Origin: Acanthosepion esculentum
Lineage: Eukaryota; Mollusca; Cephalopoda; Sepiida; Sepiidae
Direction of reading: 5' to 3'
Length of the DNA: 64,000 bases
Assembly: GCA_964036315.1 (NCBI GenBank)
Contig: OZ038480.1
Span: 15,174,805 to 15,238,804, forward strand
The notes beneath the pieces were generated by a model. The model searched no databases and was not told where the DNA came from. It worked only from the letters and a program-made list of their open reading frames with translations. Shown here piece by piece: positions 31,785 through 41,842 of the stretch (position 1 is the stretch's first letter; each line of letters begins with the position of its first letter). A program made the translations under genes and the position numbers.

Positions 31785-31925
31785 TAACTCGAGCCTCTAG
31801 GCTCAGCCAAAAATTCCCCCGGGTCGAATAGGTGTTTTCCTGAGACGAGACGCTGCCCTTCGGCATAGCCCCGTTTGGTGTTCCTCTCTGCTCGGAGGCA
31901 GAGAGTTTAAACAGCGCAGCTGAAA
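31785..31925 (-). repeat. GC-rich dispersed repeat, copy 2
   Basis: Reverse-complement relative of 28,125-28,300: CTCTCTGCCTCCGAGCAGAG, AGGAACACCAAACGGGGC, GAAGGGCAGCGTCTCGTC. It is about 75% alike by eye. Confidence 0.55.
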
Positions 31926-32179
31926 TTGAATCTCCAACTACAGACCGGCAGACCTCGGGATGAGAAGAGACGCGGACTCGTGCCTTTAGCAGGGTCATTT
32001 GTGCAAAAAGGAATATTACAAAATAGGCCGGAATTTAGATTCGGTTGGTCGATTCCATTTTCAATGCTGTTAAAATTTACGCTGCCCACACAACCTCGCA
32101 CAAAATATGAGATGAAAAAAATATTAACCCACTCCCGAGAATATCTTTTTTCTCACTTATCACAACTGGTAATGCTTAC

Positions 32180-32630
32180 GTGAATTTTATCACGGTGAAA
32201 CCAAATTTTGTTTGACAAGAAAAAAACTGAATTTCGCGTTCAACTCAACTTTTTCTTTGTCGCCAATTGAAATCATTTACGTACAAAAAAAGACACCACC
32301 TTAGTGAAATTTTTCAAACCAAATAAAAGGCTACAAAAATCAATTGTGATCGACAACCAGGTATTTTTTTTATTTCTTTAAATTCTTCCACTTCTTTATT
32401 TCCGTTTTCGACGCAAGTTTTTTTTTTGTTATTGTTTTTATTTTTGCTTTTATTTCTTTTATTCAAAATCTCTAACACCATATTTTGTTTGCCTACAATG
32501 GCAACAAAAATGTCTAAAAAAAAATATTTCCCGGATCTTCTATACGAGGTATAAGAGAGGCTAATATTTACTTAGACGTCACAAACTTCAACCAAGCCCA
32601 ACCTCAGAGAGCTGAAATATCTCTCCATCC
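32180..32630. other. AT-rich sequence with nothing recognised
   Basis: T-rich runs on the plus strand. No family motif was seen. Confidence 0.5.
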
Positions 32631-32634
32631 CCTC

Positions 32635-32648
32635 TCTCTCCATCCCCC

Positions 32649-32690
<42 letters not shown>

Positions 32691-32712
32691 TACGCATACT
32701 CACACACACACG
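32635..32712. repeat. (CT)n and (CA)n microsatellites
   Basis: CTCTCT tract followed by CACACA tract with TACGCATA and CTCA interruptions. Confidence 0.9.
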
Positions 32713-33064
32713 GGCGTATATGCACCTTATTTATGTCTCTCCACAGCTTCTTGTCTGTTGTTACGATTTTCTTCAATGCTTTTCTTTGGTTACCTTACTT
32801 TCGATATCTTCTTATTACTCTTATTCTTCTAAAACGAAAGATGGCACATGGCCAAGAATAATGAGGGAGATCTACGGAGTAGAGAAAAATGATTCAGTTC
32901 TCTGCATTTCCGGTAACTTTTCTCAAAGTGCAGCTTGTAGGAATAATCTCCTCTGAAGCTGCTCTTAATAAAAGACCCGCACTAGAAATGAAATTAAGCT
33001 CTTCCTTAATGGAGATAGCAAATTGGCATTTTCAACTTTTAAAAAGTCCTTAAAACTTCTTCGC

Positions 33065-33345
33065 TGAGGCCATCTGGACGCAGGTGATGATTTTAGTGTT
33101 AGCGACTGAGTCCAGAATGTATCTCAGGTTGCGAAGATGGAAAGCATCGAGACGTTTCTTTTCTCTCTCCTAGAGGCCCTACGTTTCGTTGCCGTAGAGC
33201 TGTGTTGATGACATGCGCTCTGTAAACATAAGTCTTGGTGTGCATAAGCAAGCTTTTTTTTTCTCCACAATATCTTGGTCAGCCTGACGAATGGGAAGAC
33301 TGCTTATCCGATCCGTCTGCTGATTTGGATATCCTTAAAACTTCC
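33065..33345 (-). pseudogene. LINE RT fragment (LYG.E.W..ERRLD.FH type)
   Basis: The minus strand gives a split frame with INTALRQRN, then REKKRLDAFHLRNLRYILDS and VANTKII. ACV(L/I)NTLLYGSE and R.LDAFHLR.LR.IL are post-palm landmarks of a widespread animal LINE. Stops and frameshifts are frequent. Confidence 0.55.
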
Positions 33346-33502
33346 TTCTTGCTCAAATGATCAGTTTTGATTAATCAGATTCACCCCAAGCAAGGCATTA
33401 AATCCACTGAAACGCAAGGGGTTACCGAGTGTGGAAGAATTAGAAAATAGAAAATTCACTAAGGAGAGAGTACAGAAGAAGAAGAATCAGGACAGTAGAT
33501 AG

Positions 33503-33995
33503 CGATTAACATAGCACTTTAAATTTTTGAAGATTAAAGTTGACTAGAAAGCGAGGAGCCGGAAAGGAGTTCCACAAGCGAGAAGTGCGACAACCCCCCC
33601 CCCAAATGTTAGCATACACCCGACGGTTACATCTAGCCAACTCAACTGTAAATTGATGAGATCGCAACGCCAATCCAGTACTGCGCTTCGATTCAAAAAG
33701 TTTAGGTACCATAGCGAAGATCTCATCTGAACAATTACCATAAAAGTATTTATAGAAATGACACAGGAAGGCAACCTTACGGCGGTGGGAATGTGACTGA
33801 AACTGAGATGCCAGGTCAGTACCAATAATATTGCTGATACTTCTTTGGATTTTATCAAGGAGTTCCACATAAATAGTGGGAGCACCAGACTATATGTGGT
33901 AGCAATAATCAAAGCATGGACAAATGGTAGACTTATAGATATGTGAGATAGATTCTGGAGATAAAACATGTCTCGTACGACACAGAGAACATTTT
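33503..33995 (-). pseudogene. LINE ORF2 C-terminus (LWN type), inverted-pair arm
   Basis: The frame read from 33,868 gives VELLDKIQRSISNIIGTDL, SHRRKVAFLCHFYKYFYG, CSDEIFAMVPKLFES, then TSRLWNSFPAPRFLVNFNL and QKFKVLC before the stop. This is the complete C-terminal domain of a CR1/Jockey-like ORF2. Upstream, PCFDYCYHIWSGAPTIY continues the frame to about 33,990. A matching copy in opposite orientation lies at 47,010-47,326 and stops at LDWRC. The RT palm is missing. Confidence 0.75.
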
Positions 33996-35115
33996 AGAAA
34001 CTGACCTTGCAATGGATTTAATATAATCTTTCCACTTCATATCAGCCGAGAAAGTTAGTCATAGAAGACGCAGCGATCCATTTTTCTGGAGGTTAGCATC
34101 AGCCATACTGATGGAATAGATTTAAAAGAAGGTAAAATAACAAATATCTTAACGTATGTGCAACAGTATCTACAACATATCAGATTTTATTATGCAAGTT
34201 AATGTTTTAGCAACTGACCTAGCAATGGATTCAATATAGTCTTTCCACTTCATATCAGCAGAGAAGGCGCAATGAATCAGTTTGCTTGAGATTAGCATCA
34301 GCCATACTGATGGAAGGCAGCGAAGAGGTCTCTCAGATGATTAAATAAGTTTGGTTTTGGAGGCGTTAAAATTAACAGGCCATAATCTGATAATATTGCT
34401 GATTCTTTAGATTTTATCAAGGAGATCTACATAAAAACTCCTTGATAAAATCTAAAGAAGAATCAGCAATATTATCGGCCCTGACCTGGCATCTCAGTTT
34501 CAGTCACATTCCCACCGCCGTAAGGTTGCTCTACATCAGTGCCTTTTCTGTGGAAGCGTCAGACTATATGACACAGCAATAATCAAAGCATGGACGAATT
34601 GAAGATTTATAGATATGTGAAATTGATTCAGAAAACTTTCCACTTCATATCAGCCGAGAAAGTTAGTCAGAGAATCTACTTTTCTGGAGGTTAGCATCAG
34701 CCATACTGATGGAATGGATTTAAAAATGGTAAAATAACAAATATCTTAACATATGTGCAACAATATCTACAAGATATCAGATTTTATTATACAAGTCAAT
34801 GTTTTAATAATAAAACTTATATCAAACAACCAATATTAGCAAAACTTTCGGGATATACATATACAGGGTGCGATGGGTAAAGTTAGAAACTGTTATCATA
34901 GAATTTACGGTTACATATAGCCAACTCGACCGTATATAGATGGGACCTCTCTGCCTTATATCAGGCCCAACTCCCAACTGGCCAGCTCTTGCTTAATGCA
35001 GATAACAAATTGGCATTTTCAGTTTTAAAAATTAAATTTTAAAAATAAAATTTCTAAATATATGTCTTGTTCTTTATATTTAATATTGTCTTTTGTAATT
35101 TTTATAAATAAATGA
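33503..35115 (-). repeat. Left arm of the large inverted repeat (composite LINE block)
   Basis: The whole block matches 45,765-47,326 in reverse: the ORF2 tail, two tandem CCATACTGATGGAA..GGTTAGCATCAGCC segments, an internal foldback at about 34,405-34,480 (CTTGATAAAATCTAAAG inverted with itself), CGGGATATACATATACAGGG and CTGGCCAGCTCTTGC. Both arms share these rearrangement junctions, so they were formed before the block was duplicated. Confidence 0.8.
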
Positions 35116-35565
35116 TTGTCTTGTTGATGGCTTTTATAATTGCTAAATAGGTTTCTTCTTCTTCTATATAGTGTTGGTGAGCATGGATTTCCACAGATTC
35201 CTGTCCTTCATTGCTCTTAATATTTTTTCTTTTTCTTATCACACCTAAACCTTCATTCGCTATCCATTTAATGAAGCTCTCCAGGTAGGTGATGCACTGT
35301 TTACCTCTGTTCCTTTTTCCTTCATTTTGCTCTGTGAGTATCAGATTTTCCAAGCCCTCTTTCCGCATCATATTCCCCAGAAATTTTAACTGTCGCTTCC
35401 TGATGTTAAGTATAAGTATCTATTTTGTTGACATTTTCTCTAAAACTTGATCGTTGCTCACATGTTCAGTCCATGGTATTCTCATCATCCTTCTGTAGAA
35501 CCATACTTCTGTTGCTTCACATCTCTTCTTCATCTGTGAAGAGCTTAGCCAACATTCACTGCCGT
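35116..35565 (-). pseudogene. LINE RT C-terminal fragment (WFYRRM type)
   Basis: Minus strand: EVWFYRRMMRIPWTEHVSND, VLEKM, a frame break, NIRKRQLKFLGNMMRKEGLE, NLILTEQNEGKRNRGKQ and YLESFIKWIANEGLG. The start of the block (MKKRCEATE) lies near 35,530. It joins directly onto the left arm of the large inverted repeat, suggesting that the arm includes this LINE's 3' end. Confidence 0.75.
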
Positions 35566-35569
35566 ATAA

Positions 35570-35995
35570 AAGAACTGATATTATGTAAACGTTTAGTATT
35601 CTTTTCTTCGTTTCTAACGAAACATAAGCAGTCTCTGATTAAATGGATTAGTTATTCAAATAATGACATTGTCTTCCATGAAAGTGGTAAGTAGCCTAGA
35701 ATTTAAATCACAGTTGATGAGTAAACTAAAGCGATCACTGTATAAAGGAAGATAAATAAGGTTGTTATTTTTGTTAGTTTATTTTTTTTTTAATCTAACA
35801 ATTACTATAAATAGCAATGGTGTACATATGAAATTAGCAATTACCAAATTGTTTAAGGCTTTGGAACTATTTAATTACAACAATATTCTTTTAGAACAAC
35901 GGCAACCCTCAAGAATAAAGAAACTACTGCAAAGCACTTCGGAGTAAAGGAAAGAAACTTGGCCCACGAAAGGCCAGGTACTTTGCTAGTATAAA
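35570..35995. other. Sequence with nothing recognised
   Basis: Short frames only. No domain or repeat relation was seen. Confidence 0.45.
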
Positions 35996-35999
35996 TATA

Positions 36000-36112
36000 A
36001 ATATCAATAAAGTATGTACTAAGCTTAGACTAGTGTGGCATAGTACCATAATGGGACACCTAATGAGGATTAAACACTTAACACTAGCAAACTGAACTTC
36101 CAGACACATTTG
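36000..36112 (-). mobile_element. tRNA-like SINE (family T), diverged minus copy
   Basis: TAAGCTTAGACTAGTGTGGC, GGGACACCTAATGAGGATTA and CACTAGCAAACTG. More diverged than the other copies. Confidence 0.5.
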
Positions 36113-36359
36113 TTATACAACACTCTAGGGAAAATGCTGAATCTAGTCTGGTAAAGGGTCAAAGAAGTGGAGCTCTCGGTGAGGATGGAGTTCATAAAAT
36201 TAATAAATGTGGGACCAGCTTGTTAACTACTATGCTATACACCTGTCTAAATATTTAAATCAAAATTATGTTATACTTGGTGATTAAGTCACCGAGAGAT
36301 TATCCCTTATATCTGATCAGTGCTGCTTCCTTATTGCTGTAGACTGACGGTCTGATAAC

Positions 36360-36545
36360 AAGTAAATTGAAATTAAGCTGAAATTAAATAGACAGCAGAA
36401 TGAAGAGCTCATCCGAACAATTACCATGAAAGTATGAATAGAAAAGGCACAGGGAGGCAACTTTACGGCGGTGTGAAAGTGATTGAAAGCGAGACGCAAG
36501 ATCATGACCAGTAATATTGTTGATTCTTCTTTGGATTTTATAAAG
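36360..36545 (-). pseudogene. LINE ORF2 fragment (LWN type)
   Basis: Minus strand: IQRRINNITGHDLASRFQSL, SHRRKVASLC and SYFHGNCSDELFILL. The order is as in 33,503-33,868, but the LWN end is missing. Frame breaks are likely. Confidence 0.6.
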
Positions 36546-36729
36546 GATCGTTAGATATATAGCATTTCATGGTATTATTTAGACTGTCATTACTTATTCC
36601 CTACTAGTGTCATAGGTTGATGTTCCAGCCCATGTAAGAGCACAAGATATCTAATGATGATTTTCACAGCATGTAAATAGGAGCACAGTATTTAGAAAGA
36701 TAATATAACACAGTCTTACTATGTTCTTA

Positions 36730-37165
36730 AATAGCTATGTCAGATCGAGACTTTCCTGTGAATGGCATACGTGGCGGCAAACTTCTTCAGAAATATATGA
36801 ACACTCGGTTCTATACATCCACTTTCTCAGATCAATTATTGAAAATGGCTTCGACTGAAAGAACCGTGTACGTCTTCGTGAAGACCATTTTTTTCAAATA
36901 TTGTATACTGACACTACAAACATCTGTACAGAATAACAGAAACTACATCACTTGAGAACTTTCAACCACAGCAGCAACTAAAATGGATAGCACGTATAAC
37001 TCGGAGAGACAGTAATGATATAATCAAAATGTTGACATTGCACACTACTTCAACCAAAAGGCTAGGAAGGAAACATTCCCTAGTTATGCTATATGGAGGG
37101 AAGAACTCCTCCCTATCTGGGATGAGGTTGAAATAATAGAGAACATCATTGAAAAATCCAAAACC
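36730..37165 (+). pseudogene. LINE-derived fragment (YCILTLQTSVQNN / LKWIAR type)
   Basis: The open frame (36,737-36,955) includes GGKLLQKYMNTRFYTSTFSD and LTLQTSVQNNRNYIT. Downstream, in shifted frames, QLKWIARITRRDSND and IKMLTLHTTSTKR are followed by ELLPIWDEVEIIE. The last phrase matches IWDEVEIIDRE.. at 59.6 kb. It is probably retroelement coding sequence of one family, with frameshifts. I cannot name the clade. Confidence 0.4.
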
Positions 37166-37219
37166 TATATAAATCAGTGCATATATATGTTACCAGAAAC
37201 AGATTTTGGACGAAACAAA

Positions 37220-38310
37220 ATATAATCAGCAATAAAGAATATTGTCAGTATTGAGTAGCGCACTACGGTTGATATGCCATAAAACAAAATAAACCAAACC
37301 AATCTAAAACAAAGAATACATATTATATTCATACGAATCTATGCTAAAAATGTTGTCGACATTAAATAACCCATTGAGGTTGATATGCCGTAAAACCAAA
37401 TAACCAAACAAATCTAAACCAAAGAATACATATTCAATTCATACGAATCTATCCTAAAAATGTTGTCGGCATTAAATAACCCATTGAGGTTGATATGCCG
37501 TAAAATAAAAGAAACCAAACCAATCTAAACCAAAGAATACATATTCTATTCATACGAATCTATCCTAAAAATGTTGTCGGCATTAAATAACCCATTGAGG
37601 TTGATATGCCGTAAAATAAAAGAAACCAAACCAATCTAAACCAAAGAATACATATTCTATTCATACGAATCTATCCTAAAATGTTGTCGGCATTAAATAA
37701 CCCATTGAGTTTGATATGCCGTAAAACAAAATAAACCAAACCAATCTAAACCAAAGAATACATATTCTAGTCATATGAATCAATCCTAAAAATGTTGTCG
37801 GCATTAAATAACCCATTGAGGTTGATATGCCGTAAAACAAAATAAACCAAACCAATCTAAACCAAAGAATACATATTCTATTCATACAAATCTATCCTAA
37901 AAAATGTTGTCGGCATTAAATAACCCATTGAGGTTGATATGCCGTAAAATAAAAGAAACCAAACCAATCTAAACCAAAGAATACATATTCTATTCATACG
38001 AATCTATCCTTAAAATGTTGTCGGCATTAAATAACCCATTGAGGTTGATATGCCGTAAAACAAAATAAACCATACCAATCTAAACCAAAGAATACATAAT
38101 CTATTCATACGAATCTATCCTTAAAATGTTGTCGGCATTAAATAACCCATTGAGGTTGATATGCCGTAAAACAAAATAAACCAAACCAATCTAAACCAAA
38201 GAATACATATTCTGTTCATACAAATCTATCCTAAAAATGTTGTCGGCATTAAATAACGCATTGACCTTGATATGCCGTAAAACAAAATTAACCAAACCAA
38301 ACTTCGATCA
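37220..38310. repeat. 111-bp tandem array, about 10 units
   Basis: The CCATTGAGGTTGATATGCC landmark recurs at 37,261, 37,371, 37,481, 37,592, 37,702, 37,813, 37,925, 38,036, 38,147 and 38,258 (mean 110.8 bp). The unit contains TGTCGGCATTAAATAACCC and AATACATATTCTATTCATAC. CGGCAT and ATGCCG can pair as a hairpin with an inner CC/GG. That hairpin segment corresponds to the 3' tail of repeat family X and of the SINEs. Confidence 0.95.
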
Positions 38311-38765
38311 TTGTGTCTGTGTGTGTTTGTGAGTGGTAAGAATGCCCTCTTTTTGTTTGTGTGTGTGCGTGTGTGTGTGTGAGAAAGAGTTGTTTGGATG
38401 CCCTTTGTTCGCCTGTATATATATATATATGTTCTACTTTGGGCCTCCGAAAAATGAATGTTAACGGTGTGTAGCGATTGGTTGGAGTCTATCCAATAAG
38501 AATCGATTAATAGAAAACAGAGCAATGCATAAAGATTAAAGATGAGATAGAGGCCAGCATAAATCAAAGTGTAGGGTAAGATAAGATTTATTTTGAATGG
38601 AGATGGGAGGGAGACAACAATCAGGAAGGAAATATGTGCGGTAAAAATTTGATTGGTGCTCATTGGATAACAAGCATCAGGGAGAGGAGTGCCGTGGTAA
38701 ATCATCTAAGCGATTAGTACATCCAGGTAAATGTCATTCTCGAACAGCGGACACCCTGTGACTAC

Positions 38766-38767
38766 TG

Positions 38768-38829
<62 letters not shown>

Positions 38830-38839
38830 CAGTCTGTTC

Positions 38840-38886
<47 letters not shown>

Positions 38887-38896
38887 CAGTCTGTTC

Positions 38897-38927
<31 letters not shown>

Positions 38928-38937
38928 CAGTCTGTTC

Positions 38938-38980
<43 letters not shown>

Positions 38981-38990
38981 CAGTCTGTTC

Positions 38991-39052
<62 letters not shown>

Positions 39053-39063
39053 CCAGTCTGTTC

Positions 39064-39106
<43 letters not shown>

Positions 39107-39116
39107 CAGTCTGTTC

Positions 39117-39159
<43 letters not shown>

Positions 39160-39169
39160 CAGTCTGTTC

Positions 39170-39200
<31 letters not shown>

Positions 39201-39244
39201 CAGTCTGTTCATTATCTATCTATCTATCTATCTATCTATCAATC
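38766..39244. repeat. (TATC)n with higher-order spacing
   Basis: TATC blocks of 5-14 units are separated eight times by the same 14-base interruption CAGTCTGTTCATTA (one variant begins CCC). The block-plus-spacer is duplicated as a unit. The SIYL-repeat frame is an artefact. Confidence 0.95.
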
Positions 39245-39329
39245 TAAGTCAATAAAAATAATATTAGTATTAGCCAACATATATGAATACAAATTTCAGG
39301 ACATGGACTTTAAACATTGTTATAGTGAT

Positions 39330-39462
39330 TTTCCAAGTGTAGCTTAGATGTGGCACAAGGCCTGAAGTAGGGGACACCCAATGAGGAACTCACTACTCAG
39401 CAGTAATTGTTCTAGTGAGATTAGCTTGCTAATTATTACACCACCTTGAAGTGCCCTACTTC
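39330..39462 (-). mobile_element. tRNA-like SINE (family T), minus copy
   Basis: AAGTGTAGCTTAGATGTGGC, GGGACACCCAATGAGGAACT and GCTAATTATTACACCACCTT. Both ends of the family are present. Confidence 0.65.
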
Positions 39463-39533
39463 AAACATTTTTATATGTGAATAATTTACCACATTAATTC
39501 TTATTAAAACTATTCACAACAAATAGTTTATAT

Positions 39534-39629
<96 letters not shown>
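39534..39629. repeat. (CA)n then (TA)n microsatellite
   Basis: About 14 CA units switch into about 33 TA units. Confidence 0.95.
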
Positions 39630-39631
<2 letters not shown>

Positions 39632-39683
39632 AAGTGTAGGAGAACGAACAGTAAGATTACAACGTTCAAAACATTAATTTAAA

Positions 39684-39920
39684 AACAGTGCTCAATACAC
39701 AAAGTAGAGCCGTAAATATTTATTTATCTTAAGCAGTGATACATTAGAATATATACAGACCCACTACAAAATTGTACATTTTTGTTTCAACGTCAAAAAA
39801 AGGGAAGAGTTTTTTAGACTTGATGAGACGTCTAAAAAAAGTTTTCTTTTTTTGACGTTGAAACAAAAATGTACAATTTTGTAGTGTATATGTGCATGTT
39901 TTAATGTAACACTGCATAAG

Positions 39921-39924
<4 letters not shown>
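39684..39924. mobile_element. Hammerhead-bearing element R, inverted copy
   Basis: The left part TTAAAAACAGTGCTCAATAC, GTAGAGCCGTAAATATTT matches the 41.5-kb copy. From 39,766 the sequence folds back: CACTACAAAATTGTACATTT with TTTGTTTCAACGTC (left) is mirrored by GACGTTGAAACAAAAATG with TACAATTTTGTAGTG (right). Two ribozyme 3' halves thus face away from a single shared core. The right arm ends in CACTGCATAAG and abuts (TA)n. Confidence 0.75.
39819..39886 (+). ncRNA. Hammerhead-like, degenerate core
   Basis: CTTGATGA (one extra T against CTGATGA), stem II ACGTC with GACGT plus an A/T extension, GAA (39,860-39,862), stem III ACAAAA with TTTTGT, A, then GTGTA. The upstream strand (AGA before CTT) cannot pair with GTG, so stem I is lost. 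Probably inactive. Confidence 0.5.

Positions 39925-39965
<41 letters not shown>
39925..39965. repeat. (TA)n microsatellite
   Basis: About 20 TA units next to element R. Confidence 0.95.
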
Positions 39966-39968
<3 letters not shown>

Positions 39969-40379
39969 TTATGACTATTGGCACCATTTATATGATTGCC
40001 AAGTGTCGTAACGAAGATATAATCCTAAAACATAATCAAGAGGCTGTAAGGCTTCTTAGCAACCATTTGTAAAAATTAAAAGGGTAATAATCAAGAAAAC
40101 CGGATATTAAGTAAGCTGGTTTTTTTAATGTAGATCGAGACTATTACAAATTATGGCTAAGGACACGAAAGTAAAATTCACAAAATGAAATATATAAGTT
40201 GGGTGAATAGGTACATAAAAATTGATTTCAAGGTAAATTCTAGTGATGTATGTAGAGTTACATTGGATGAACCTATTGGGGTTCACGGAAAGAGTTAGCC
40301 AATATGATTTAGAAGACTACGAAGAGAGATAGAGAACGAGAAAATTTTCAGGAAAATGTATACAAAAAGGGATTTTTAT

Positions 40380-40650
40380 ACTTAGGATTAGAATGAGAGA
40401 ATTGAAATTCTGAAGACATAATGAGAAAAGAGGGCTTGGAGAACTTAAAACTCTCGGGATATATTAAATGACAGAGGGATAGAGAGAAACAGTGATTAAC
40501 CTAGGGAACAAGATTGTGTAAATCGATGGCTGAAAATGAACTGGGATGGATAGTAAGCAAACAAACGTTGCTGGGGTAAAAGGGATAGGAAATTGTGAAG
40601 AACTATAATCGACCACACCCTGAAAGCATACGACATATGAAAGAATAAGA
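40380..40650 (+). pseudogene. LINE RT C-terminal fragment, heavily decayed
   Basis: Pieces RMRELKF, KRGLENLKLSGY, KSMAENELGW and IVSKQTLLG match the order RKRQLKFLG, GLENL.LTG, KWMAEQGLG of the WFYRRM-type LINE. Several stops intervene. It lies just upstream of a better-preserved copy. Confidence 0.55.
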
Positions 40651-40719
40651 ATAAGAAAGCAAAATGCACGAAGACAGAATGAATGGTTGTCAGCAAAAGG
40701 GACAGCCAAGTAGACAAAT

Positions 40720-41330
40720 TACAAATTGGGGATACCAAATTAAAAACAAAAACAACAATTTAAATACCTGGGAAATGTTTTAAAAGTTGACGGAAAGTGT
40801 GACACAGAAATTCAAAGGCGCCTTGGCATAGCGAAAGTTGCCTTCCGAAAGCTAAGCAAAGTATTAAGAAACATGGGAAATTCGTCAAAAACAAAGAAAA
40901 GTTAACAGCCGCTCTATATGGCAGCGAATGCTAGCCAATCCCCTCAAAGATGAAGAAGAGACTTGAAGCAACAAATATGTGGTTCTACAGAAGGATGCTG
41001 ATAATACTATGGACCAAACATGTGGGCAACGACGAAGTTTTAGAGAAAATGAAAACAAAAAGGAAACCTATACATAGCATCAGAAATAGACAATTGAAAT
41101 TACTAGGGCACATACTGAGGAAAAGGGGCTTGGAAAATTTGATGCTCACAAGACAGATTGAAGTCAAGAGGAACAGAGGAAAACAGCGCACAACGTTCCT
41201 AGTGAGTTTGTGTAAATGGATAGCGGAACAATGTTTAAGAGAGATAACAAAAAGACAACTCTTACTAAGTGCTAAAAAGGATGGGAAATTGTGGAGAGCC
41301 CATGTCTTGAGAGATAACGGTATATAGAAG
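40720..41330 (+). pseudogene. LINE RT C-terminal region (WFYRRM type), best copy
   Basis: Starts in broken frames (IGDTKLK, FKYLGNVLKVDGKCDTEIQR, AALYGSE), then one frame from about 40,950: MKKRLEATNMWFYRRMLII, TKHVGNDEVLEKM, RNRQLKLLGHILRKRGLEN, LMLTRQIEVKRNRGKQRT, CKWIAEQCLREITKRQ and LWRAHVLRDNGI before the TAG at 41,325-41,327. This is the thumb and C-terminus of a LINE ORF2. The 3' UTR continues AATTATAAAAGCTACCAACA. The palm and endonuclease are absent. Confidence 0.8.
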
Positions 41331-41501
41331 AAGAAATTATTTCGTAATTATAAAAGCTACCAACAAGACAATCGCTTATTTATAAGCATTTCAAAAGACA
41401 ATATTAAATATAATGAGCAAGACAGATATTTTTAGAAATTTTTAAATTTCATTTTTTAAAATTTCATTTTTTAAAATTTAATTTAAAAATTAAATTTAAA
41501 A

Positions 41502-41655
41502 ACAGTGCTCAATACACAAAGTAGAGCCGTAAATATTTATTTATCTTATGCAGTGTTACATTAGAACATGCACATAAACACTACAAAATTGTACATTTTT
41601 GTTTCAACGACAAAAAAGGGAAAATCTTTTTTAGACGTCTCATCAGGTGGAGAAT
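41502..41655 (-). mobile_element. Hammerhead-bearing element R, copy B
   Basis: Minus-strand order: ribozyme, then ATGTGCATGTTCTAATGTAA, CACTGCATAAGATAAATA and CTCTACTTTGTGTATTGAGC. It is followed on the plus strand by (CA)n(TA)n and then copy C, so B and C form a partial tandem. Confidence 0.8.
41579..41649 (-). ncRNA. Type I hammerhead ribozyme (copy B)
   Basis: CAC (stem I), CTGATGA, stem II GACGTC.AAAAAAG with CTTTTTTG.CGTT (one mismatch from an A-to-T change), GAA, ACAAAA-loop-TTTTGT (6-bp stem III), A, GTG (stem I). Predicted cleavage lies between 41,582 and 41,581. Stem I is only 3 bp, so activity may be reduced. Confidence 0.7.
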
Positions 41656-41666
41656 CACACACACAA

Positions 41667-41732
<66 letters not shown>
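41655..41732. repeat. (CA)n then (TA)n between two ribozymes
   Basis: About 18 CA units with one AACA interruption, then about 19 TA units. It forms the centre of the predicted 186-nt cleavage product. Confidence 0.95.
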
Positions 41733-41736
<4 letters not shown>

Positions 41737-41842
41737 CAGTGTTACATTAGAACATGCACATACCCACTACAAAATTGTACATTTTTGTTTCAACGTCAAA
41801 AAAGGGAAAACCTTTTTTAGACGTCTCATCAGGTGGGGAATT
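41732..41842 (-). mobile_element. Hammerhead-bearing element R, copy C (shortened)
   Basis: Contains ATGCAGTGTTACATTAGAAC, CACTACAAAATTGTACA and the ribozyme. It lacks the AGTGCTCAATACACAAAG segment, where the (TA)n now stands. Confidence 0.8.
41763..41837 (-). ncRNA. Type I hammerhead ribozyme (copy C), complete
   Basis: Minus strand: stem I CCCAC; core CTGATGA (41,832-41,826); stem II ACGTC pairing with GACGT, a bulged T, then AAAAAAGG pairing with CCTTTTTT around a TTTTC loop; GAA (41,791-41,789); stem III ACAAAA with TTTTGT; A at 41,768 (H17); stem I GTGGG. Every core position matches, all three helices are intact, and compensating GTA cleavage-site bases are present. Predicted cleavage is between 41,768 and 41,767. 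It is the best-preserved ribozyme in the window. Confidence 0.85.

Noticed and set aside
38764..39244. CRISPR-like array (regular repeat plus spacer)
   Set aside because: Spacers are identical and repeats are tetranucleotides. This is a eukaryotic microsatellite.
38731..39255. 174-codon SIYL-repeat frame
   Set aside because: Translation of (TATC)n with a 14-base spacer.
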